This document shows, piece after piece, positions 30,847 through 36,343 of a DNA stretch of 36,343 nucleotides; the stretch's first letter is position 1; each line of letters begins with the position of its first letter. A model generated the notes under the pieces. It saw only the letters and a program-made list of their open reading frames with translations. It was not told the origin of the DNA and ran no database searches. The DNA lies in assembly GCA_902792085.1 (NCBI GenBank), contig CADAYE010000025.1:1-36343 (forward strand), written 5' to 3'. A program made the position numbers and the translations under genes. The DNA is from an uncultured bacterium (GTDB lineage Bacteria > Cyanobacteriota > Vampirovibrionia > Gastranaerophilales > Gastranaerophilaceae).

Positions 30847-32232
30847 ATGCAAACAACTTTAACAAAAGAAAAAGAAAATGTAGTCATTATGAATATGACA
30901 ATTCCTGCCAATGAAGCAGAATCTGCTTACAATTTAGCGGCAAACAGAATTTCTCAGTATGTAAACATTAATGGCTTTAGAAAAGGTAAAGCACCTAAAT
31001 CTGTCATTGAAAGACATATAGGTGTTGACAGAATTCAACAGGAAGCATTGGACATGCTTTTACCGAGATACATATCTCAGGCTATCAGCGAAAACAAGTT
31101 AGATACTGTGACTCAACCTGCATTGACTTCATACAATTATGAACCGGGACAAGATTTGCAGGTTACAATTCAAGTTGAAACAAGACCTGAATTTACAATC
31201 GGCACATACAAAGGTATGGAATTGAAAGCTGAAATTGCACCGGAAGATAAAGGGGCATTAGATAATGCTATTAACAACTTCTTAACTCAAAATTCATCAT
31301 TGGAATTGGTTTTGGATAGGCCATCTAATGATACTGATATCGTAGTTTTTGACTTTGACGGTACTTGCAATGGTGAAAAAATTCAGGGTGGAAGTGCAAA
31401 AGGTTATACTCTTGATTTGGCTCATTCAAATTTCATTCCAGGTTTTGCTGAACAGTTGGTCGGTCATAACCTTAAAGATGAATTTACAATTGATGTTAAA
31501 TTCCCTGAAGAATATCATGATAAAAAACTACAGGGGCAAGATGCAAAATTTGATATTAAATTAAATGAAATCAAACAAAGAGTTCTTCCTGAACTTAATG
31601 ATGAACTTGTTAAAAAGGCTACAAGATTCTCAACTGTTGATGAATTAAAGTCTGATATTCAGTCATTTATTAATACTCAAAGAGAAAACGCAAAGAGGTT
31701 GAGTGCTGAAAATGCTGCATTCAAATCAATTGTTGATTCAACATCAATAAATATCCCTCAAAGCATGATTGACAGAGAAGTAAGAGCAATTGCTTCTGAT
31801 TATCAGCAAAGAATTGCAAACCAAGGCGGAAATTGGGCACAATTTGTTGAAGCTCAAGGTGGAGAAACAAAATTTGCTCAAACACTTTCTGAAGATGCAA
31901 AAATCAGAATTAAAAATTCATTGATTGTAGATAAGATTTCAAAAGAAGAAAATCTTACGGTAAATCAAGAAGATTTGACCGGTAGATTAACACAATTAAG
32001 CATGGCTTATGGTACCACTCCAGAGCAATTGGTTAAACAATTCGGCCAGAATCCTACGTTCGTAAATTCTTTATCTCAACAGGTAATCAATGATAAAGTA
32101 AGAAACTTCTTGATTGATAATAACAAATTTGAATATGTAGAAGTTGAACCTGCAAAAGAGGAAAAAGAAACAAAAGCAAAGAAAAAAGCTTCTAAAAAGC
32201 CGGAAAAAGAAGAAGAAAAAATTGAGGCTTAA
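30847..32232 (+). CDS. tig: trigger factor (ribosome-associated chaperone/prolyl isomerase)
   Basis: 461 residues. The N-terminal ribosome-binding domain contains the signature GFRKGKAPKSVIERHIG; an FKBP-like prolyl isomerase domain spans about 150-240 (VFDFDGTCNGEKIQGGSAKGYTLDLAHSNFIPGFAEQLVGH); the rest is the helical chaperone domain. The last 30 residues are a Lys/Glu-rich tail (KEEKETKAKKKASKKPEKEEEK) beyond the usual end. It binds nascent chains at the exit tunnel. Followed by clpP and clpX in the classical tig-clpP-clpX order, but with a strong terminator in between. Confidence 0.97.
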   Translation: MQTTLTKEKENVVIMNMTIPANEAESAYNLAANRISQYVNINGFRKGKAPKSVIERHIGVDRIQQEALDMLLPRYISQAISENKLDTVTQPALTSYNYEPGQDLQVTIQVETRPEFTIGTYKGMELKAEIAPEDKGALDNAINNFLTQNSSLELVLDRPSNDTDIVVFDFDGTCNGEKIQGGSAKGYTLDLAHSNFIPGFAEQLVGHNLKDEFTIDVKFPEEYHDKKLQGQDAKFDIKLNEIKQRVLPELNDELVKKATRFSTVDELKSDIQSFINTQRENAKRLSAENAAFKSIVDSTSINIPQSMIDREVRAIASDYQQRIANQGGNWAQFVEAQGGETKFAQTLSEDAKIRIKNSLIVDKISKEENLTVNQEDLTGRLTQLSMAYGTTPEQLVKQFGQNPTFVNSLSQQVINDKVRNFLIDNNKFEYVEVEPAKEEKETKAKKKASKKPEKEEEKIEA

Positions 32233-32243
32233 TAAAATCATAC

Positions 32244-32271
32244 AAAAAGCGGAGCGACCGCTCCGCTTTTT
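32244..32271 (+). terminator. intrinsic terminator of tig
   Basis: 12-bp stem AAAAAGCGGAGC/GCTCCGCTTTTT with GACC loop (32244-32255 with 32260-32271). Confidence 0.92.
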
Positions 32272-32276
32272 TATTG

Positions 32277-32282
32277 TATAAT
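32277..32282 (+). promoter_or_regulatory. clpP -10 box
   Basis: TATAAT 30 bp before the clpP ATG and directly after the tig terminator, so clpPX probably have their own promoter. The -35 would fall within the terminator stem. Confidence 0.5.
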
Positions 32283-32311
32283 AATTTCATAGTATAAGAA
32301 AGGGAAATAAT

Positions 32312-32902
32312 ATGAGTTTTGTACCTGTTGTAATAGAGCAGTCAAGTAGAGGCGAACGCTCTTTTGATATTTTTTCAAGATTATTAAGAGAAAGAATTAT
32401 ATTTTTGGGCACGCAAATTGATGATATGGTTGCCAACTTAGTTGTTGCACAATTATTGTTGTTAGACAGTGAAAACCCTGAAAAAGATATTATGTTATAT
32501 ATCAATTCTCCGGGTGGAAGTGTTACTGCAGGTTTTGCAATTTATGACACAATGCAGCATATCAGAGCAGATGTTTCTACGATTTGTTTAGGTCAGGCTG
32601 CTTCAATGGGTGCGTTCTTATTGTCATCAGGCACAAAAGGCAAAAGGCTTGCACTCCCTCATTCAAGAGTATTGATTCACCAGCCTTTAGGTGGTGCTCA
32701 AGGTCAGGCGACCGATATAGAGATTCAGGCTGCCGAAATTATAAGAATTAAGAAATCATTAAACGAAATTCTTGCTTCTAATACCGGTCAATCAATTAAA
32801 AAGATTGAAAAAGATACTGATCGTGATTATATCATGACTCCGCAAGAGGCATTAGAATACGGTATGATTGATAAAGTTATTTCCAGAGACGAAATTAAAT
32901 AG
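32312..32902 (+). CDS. clpP: ATP-dependent Clp protease proteolytic subunit
   Basis: A serine peptidase forming the tetradecameric proteolytic barrel. 196 residues with catalytic Ser98 (GQAASMGAF), His123 (LIHQPLGG) and Asp172 (TDRDYIM), identical in number to the B. subtilis enzyme; it starts [33 protein letters not shown], without a long propeptide. Shine-Dalgarno AAAGGGA. clpX begins 20 bp downstream, so the protease core and its unfoldase are made together. Confidence 0.98.
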   Translation: MSFVPVVIEQSSRGERSFDIFSRLLRERIIFLGTQIDDMVANLVVAQLLLLDSENPEKDIMLYINSPGGSVTAGFAIYDTMQHIRADVSTICLGQAASMGAFLLSSGTKGKRLALPHSRVLIHQPLGGAQGQATDIEIQAAEIIRIKKSLNEILASNTGQSIKKIEKDTDRDYIMTPQEALEYGMIDKVISRDEIK

Positions 32903-32922
32903 TAAACAAAAGGGGCTTATAA

Positions 32923-34221
32923 ATGCCAAAACATGAAGACGATAAAATTCTAAAATGCTCATTTTGCGGTAAAACTCAAGATCAGGTAAAAAAATTAATT
33001 GCCGGTCCTGAAGTTTATATTTGTGATGAATGTGTTGAACTTTGCAATGAAATTTTAGATGATGAATTCTTAGACAATAAAGAAAAAGAAATTGAAGGCG
33101 CAAAATCTGATAAGGATGAGAAATCGATTCCTAAACCTCACGAAATAAAGGCATATTTAGACCAATATATAGTCGGTCAGGATGATGCCAAAAAGGTTCT
33201 TGCGGTTTCTGTTTACAATCATTACAAAAGATTGAAGCATAATATTGGCGATGAAAAAAATGATATAGAAATTCAAAAGTCTAATATTTTGCTTGTAGGT
33301 CCTACAGGATCCGGTAAGACTTTACTTGCTCAGACTTTGGCAAAGATGCTTGATGTTCCGTTTGCGGTTGCAGATGCTACAACACTGACAGAAGCCGGTT
33401 ATGTAGGTGATGATGTTGAAAACATTTTACTTCGACTCTATCAGAATGCGGAATTTGATTCATCAAAAGCTGAACGCGGGATTATTTATATAGATGAAAT
33501 TGATAAAATTTCAAGAAAATCGGAAAGCACCTCAATTACAAGAGATGTTTCAGGTGAAGGTGTTCAGCAGGCACTTTTGAAAATGATTGAAGGTACTGTT
33601 GCTCATGTTCCTCCGCAGGGTGGCAGAAAACATCCGCATCAGGAATTTATTGAAATAAATACAAAAAATATCCTGTTTATTTGCGGGGGAGCATTTGTCG
33701 GACTTGAAAAAATCGTTGATGCAAGAGCAGGAGAAGGTAATTCGGTTGGATTCGGCACAGCATCATTATCTCAAGCAGAAAAAGATGCGAATGCATTAAA
33801 GTTACTCAAAAAATTGCAACCGGAAGACTTGTTGAAATTCGGTTTAATCCCTGAATTTATTGGCCGTATACCTGTTTATGCTGTATTAGATCAGTTGAAT
33901 GAAAAAACATTAAAAATGATTTTGACAGAGCCTAAAGATGCTATTTTAAAACAGTATCAGGCACTTTTGGAAATGGATGGTGTTGAACTTGAATTTGAAC
34001 CTGAAGCGGTTGATATGATTGCCAAGGAAGCAATTAAGCGTAAAACAGGCGCAAGAGCGCTACGTTCGATTGTCGAAGAAATTATGCTCGATGTTATGTA
34101 TGATGTTCCGACAAAAGAGAATATTAAAAAATTCGTTGTTACTAAGGAAATGGTTGAGAACAGAAAAAATGCCGAAGTGGTAAAACTTCCGACAAAAAAA
34201 GACGAAAGCATTACGGCTTAA
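32923..34221 (+). CDS. clpX: Clp protease ATP-binding subunit ClpX
   Basis: An AAA+ unfoldase that feeds tagged substrates to ClpP. 432 residues: N-terminal zinc-binding domain with Cys12, Cys15, Cys34 and Cys37; Walker A GPTGSGKT (126-133); the pore-loop region [12 protein letters not shown]; Walker [11 protein letters not shown]; sensor/arginine region [14 protein letters not shown]; sensor 2 in [13 protein letters not shown]. Shine-Dalgarno AGGGG. Second gene of the clpPX operon. Confidence 0.98.
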   Translation: MPKHEDDKILKCSFCGKTQDQVKKLIAGPEVYICDECVELCNEILDDEFLDNKEKEIEGAKSDKDEKSIPKPHEIKAYLDQYIVGQDDAKKVLAVSVYNHYKRLKHNIGDEKNDIEIQKSNILLVGPTGSGKTLLAQTLAKMLDVPFAVADATTLTEAGYVGDDVENILLRLYQNAEFDSSKAERGIIYIDEIDKISRKSESTSITRDVSGEGVQQALLKMIEGTVAHVPPQGGRKHPHQEFIEINTKNILFICGGAFVGLEKIVDARAGEGNSVGFGTASLSQAEKDANALKLLKKLQPEDLLKFGLIPEFIGRIPVYAVLDQLNEKTLKMILTEPKDAILKQYQALLEMDGVELEFEPEAVDMIAKEAIKRKTGARALRSIVEEIMLDVMYDVPTKENIKKFVVTKEMVENRKNAEVVKLPTKKDESITA

Positions 34222-34248
34222 GTTTTTATTAATTATGTTTTAGCGAAA

Positions 34249-34280
34249 ATCGGCAGTTGAGAGTTCAACTGCCGATATTT
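34249..34280 (+). terminator. terminator-like hairpin after clpX
   Basis: Perfect 12-bp stem ATCGGCAGTTGA/TCAACTGCCGAT with GAGT loop (34249-34260 with 34265-34276), followed by a short ATTT. Confidence 0.7.
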
Positions 34281-34320
34281 AACTCTTTAATTAAAAACAT
34301 TACGAAATGTTTAATCTGCT

Positions 34321-34350
34321 ATATGATATGATATGATATGATATGATATG
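34321..34350. repeat. pentanucleotide microsatellite (ATATG)6
   Basis: Six perfect tandem ATATG units, then a degenerate ATGTG and a G-rich GGTGGGGCGGGG. It lies about 25 bp upstream of a possible -35 (TTGACT, 34375-34380) of the following gene. Such repeats change length by slippage. Confidence 0.9.
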
Positions 34351-34436
34351 ATGTGGTGGGGCGGGGCAATAATTTTGACTTTTTTATTTTTACATGAATA
34401 GTTAGTAAATAATTTGTGTAATGAAAGTAGGGAATT

Positions 34437-34724
34437 ATGGAAAAAGTATCAATGCAAAATGCAGGTTTTTATCCTGGGTGTTCACCTGTAGGTGCTGTGG
34501 ATAATTCAAATTCGGCAACTGAAAAATTTAGAACACTAATGAATCAAGAATTGAAATTTCAACTGGCACAGTACAAAGTATCATTTTATCAAGACACAAT
34601 AGACAGATTTGAAAAAAAATTGACTAAAGCGCAAGCTGATATTGTAAGAGCAGAACTTGCGGATGCTCAGCGTGAATGTGCACAGCAAGCGATAGAGTTA
34701 AAACAGTGTAGACAAAATTCGTAG
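34437..34724 (+). CDS. small coiled-coil protein of unknown function
   Basis: 95 residues: a flexible lead (MEKVSMQNAGFYPGCSPVGAVDNSNSA), then a continuous charged helix from about 29 (TEKFRTLMNQELKFQLAQYKVSFYQDTIDRFEKKLTKAQADIVRAELADAQRECAQQAIELKQ) with coiled-coil character. Three cysteines, no membrane segment. TAGGGA precedes the ATG. First of a run of four lineage-specific plus-strand genes. The microsatellite 86 bp upstream may vary its expression. Confidence 0.65.
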   Translation: MEKVSMQNAGFYPGCSPVGAVDNSNSATEKFRTLMNQELKFQLAQYKVSFYQDTIDRFEKKLTKAQADIVRAELADAQRECAQQAIELKQCRQNS

Positions 34725-34779
34725 AGTCAGAAGTATTTGATGCTTCTTATATGGTAAGTGTAAACGAAAGTAGGTATTT

Positions 34780-34950
34780 ATGACAAGTATTCAACCAATA
34801 AATCTTTGGACTCCTGAAATGATTAAAAAGGATAAAGAATTAAAAGAAAAATATGGACAAAACGCTCATATTATTCCTGCACCGGTTGATTTTACAAAAG
34901 GTGGGGATATGAAATTGATTTGGTTGATAAAAAGCAAAAGAAAGATGTAA
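34780..34950 (+). CDS. short ORF, probable N-terminal part of a frameshifted gene (SIQPIN motif)
   Basis: 56 codons: MTSIQPINLWTPEMIKKDKELKEKYGQNAHIIPAPVDFTKGGDMK, then a likely out-of-frame end. The MTSIQPIN start resembles MSIQPVNN at 14954. It overlaps the next ORF by 31 bp. After the run GGGG (34903-34906) the +1-shifted frame reads GYEIDLVDKKQKKDVKRLLLG, the natural lead-in to the 34920 protein. A one-base change in that G tract would fuse the two. Confidence 0.5.
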   Translation: MTSIQPINLWTPEMIKKDKELKEKYGQNAHIIPAPVDFTKGGDMKLIWLIKSKRKM

Positions 34951-35912
34951 AAAGACTTTTACTGGGTGCGGCTGCAGTATTGACGGCGCTTGTCGGGACT
35001 TTATTAGCGGTAAAATATCTAAAAAAGGGAAAACTACCTTCTATTCAGGGCGTTGCTACCGGAGATAAAATTCAGGGTGGTCCTAAGCCGGGTTTCAAAT
35101 TAAGTGATTTAAAATTTGAAAAAGGTAAGGCATTCATACCGTCTGGTGAAAAATTTAGCGGAACTGTAAGCCATGAATTAAAAAATGGTAATAAAGTCTC
35201 TATGGTTTATGAAAATGGTCAAATACAATCAAGTATAATTAAAGATAAAGAAGGAAAAATACTAACCCAAAAGGAATACCAATATACATATCGTTTAAGT
35301 GACACTTGGCATCAGGGAGATAAGGTATTAGATAAAGTCTTAGTCGATAGAAATGGTGTCAAGAGTTCTGTTGAATTTAAGCGAGGCTCGTACGGCGATA
35401 TTAAAGAAACTAAAGTTGTAACCCCTGAAAAAACGACAACCTTTATAAAATCTGCAGAAGTTGAGTATAGTATGTATGATGCTCCTGAACATAATATTCT
35501 TACTACTGGTCTCAGAGAAAATATGCCTTACAGAAAATGGGAAAATGGTTGTGGAGGCAGTTATCCAAGTGCTCAAATAATAGATGTTGAGGATGCTACA
35601 GGTCATACAATTACAAGAAAATTTCAAAATGGAATGAAAGATGTTTTAAAATTAGATAAACAAGGAACTGCCGGAACAATAGAACATTTTGATGAAAATG
35701 GTAAACTTGTTTCAAAAATTGAAAGAACATTTGACCACGAATTTAAAGATTTTGAAACAAGTACTGAAACATATTTCGGAGGCGGAACATATGAAGTTGG
35801 AAGATCAATTAGACATTTACATTTTAATGATGTTGTATACGATGCGAAAGGTAATATTATCGCAAATAGAAAAAATTACATAAATGCTTCTGAATCGTAT
35901 GCATGGGTATAA
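34920..35912 (+). CDS. membrane-anchored protein with repeated antitoxin/MORN-like beta text; unknown function
   Basis: 330 residues from TTG, with a poor start context. A basic lead (VDKKQKKDVKR) and one hydrophobic helix (about 13-32; LLLGAAAVLTALVGTLLAVKYL) anchor a beta-rich body. The body has repeating 'G..v.....nGn...v.y.nG.i..s.i.d..G.i' elements (GTVSHELKNGNKVSMVYENGQIQSSIIKDKEGKIL; KFQNGMKDVLKLDKQGTAGTIEHFDENGKLVSKI; YDAKGNIIANRK). No enzyme motif seen. The real N-terminus may be the 34780 ORF (see that entry). Confidence 0.6.
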   Translation: MVDKKQKKDVKRLLLGAAAVLTALVGTLLAVKYLKKGKLPSIQGVATGDKIQGGPKPGFKLSDLKFEKGKAFIPSGEKFSGTVSHELKNGNKVSMVYENGQIQSSIIKDKEGKILTQKEYQYTYRLSDTWHQGDKVLDKVLVDRNGVKSSVEFKRGSYGDIKETKVVTPEKTTTFIKSAEVEYSMYDAPEHNILTTGLRENMPYRKWENGCGGSYPSAQIIDVEDATGHTITRKFQNGMKDVLKLDKQGTAGTIEHFDENGKLVSKIERTFDHEFKDFETSTETYFGGGTYEVGRSIRHLHFNDVVYDAKGNIIANRKNYINASESYAWV

Positions 35913-35931
35913 TTAAAAGAAAGGATATACA

Positions 35932-36343
35932 ATGATAGAACCAGTAAAAACTTTACCTCAAATAAAAATAAATCAAAATTTTGAGCAAAAGACAAATTCT
36001 TTAAAATCTCAAATGTTGTATTCCTTAAACAAACAAAATAATGAGTTTATAGAATATTTAAAACCTGATATGGATAAAAGTGCAATTATAAAAGAATTAT
36101 GTGATAAAGATAAAATGGGGGGTAAATCTTTCAATAAAATACAGGCATACCATATGGCATATCTAATAACTCATTCAAAAAATCCTGAATTATCAACTAA
36201 AAATTTCAATATTATTATGAATACAAAAGATATTCATAATAAATCTGAAATATATGATTTATTATTCGCTGCAAATAGAGTTAATGATGGGAAACAGCAA
36301 AATATATGGGGGTTTAATGGAGGAGAATTAACTAAAGAAAATA
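35932..36343 (+). CDS. unknown protein, cut by the window edge
   Basis: Open from ATG 35932 to the last base, 137 codons so far. Preceded by AGAAAGGA at good spacing, 19 bp after the previous stop. It begins MIEPVKTLPQIKINQNFEQKTNSLKSQM and continues charged and helical (YLKPDMDKSAIIKELCDKDKMGGKSFNKIQAYHMAYLITHSKNPELSTKNFNIIMNTKDIHNKSEIYDLLFAANRVNDGKQQNIWGFNGG). The family is not recognised; the end lies outside the window. Confidence 0.65.
   Translation, partial: MIEPVKTLPQIKINQNFEQKTNSLKSQMLYSLNKQNNEFIEYLKPDMDKSAIIKELCDKDKMGGKSFNKIQAYHMAYLITHSKNPELSTKNFNIIMNTKDIHNKSEIYDLLFAANRVNDGKQQNIWGFNGGELTKEN

Overview
The window is AT-rich and densely packed. It reads as a chromosomal segment from an uncultured, probably fermentative bacterium. 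The combination of HydF ([FeFe]-hydrogenase maturation), FtsZ, a tig-clpP-clpX block, ClpP numbered like B. subtilis, and many lineage-specific small proteins with stereotyped N-termini would fit a gut Gastranaerophilales/Melainabacteria-type genome (non-photosynthetic relatives of Cyanobacteria). That placement is inferred from gene style only and was not tested by any search.

Layout. 1-3120: an XRE regulator, about 360 bp of palindromic intergenic repeats, and proB-proA on the minus strand. 3170-7100: a tyrA-like dehydrogenase, a small membrane protein, a HAD phosphatase, a DAHP synthase and a degenerate GGDEF protein. 7100-10920: mobile repeat A, rpsO, hydF, an unknown protein and class II aldolase. 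10920-11740: a divergent XRE/small-protein switch. 11860-15400: holA-holB-plsY, a dual-specificity-type phosphatase, and a small two-helix membrane protein followed directly by mobile repeat B. 15400-18350: a winged-helix protein, rpsT, and rpsB-tsf. 18350-26270: mobile repeat C, a SprA-like HExxH protein, ftsZ, and a 1995-residue minus-strand protein that appears to be a giant papain-fold (C1) peptidase. 26390-30600: a TSCPD protein, an orphan OmpR-type regulator, an SF2 helicase with two C-terminal membrane helices, and rpsP. 30840-34220: tig, clpP, clpX. 34320-36343: a pentanucleotide microsatellite and a run of four lineage-specific genes, the last cut by the window edge.

Most genes are core metabolism, translation, replication and proteostasis. 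The unusual content lies between and around them. (1) Three MITE-like elements share about 20-bp terminal inverted repeats (GGYAAYTATATA...), and each is flanked by a perfect 8-bp target duplication; two sit at or within 8 bp of stop codons, and they carry two different palindromic cores. (2) The giant protein has a Cys/His/Asn triad in papain order, with Cys and His about 710 residues apart. (3) A shared element (TTTTTTGCTATT on the plus strand) lies 25-50 bp upstream of three minus-strand genes, two of them lineage-specific. (4) Several genes have a -10 hexamer exactly 6 nt before the ATG, suggesting leaderless mRNAs. (5) An XRE gene faces a small ORF across a consensus promoter overlapped by a perfect GATAAT-N9-ATTATC inverted repeat.

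No tRNA, rRNA, CRISPR array, transposase or prophage structural gene was recognised.
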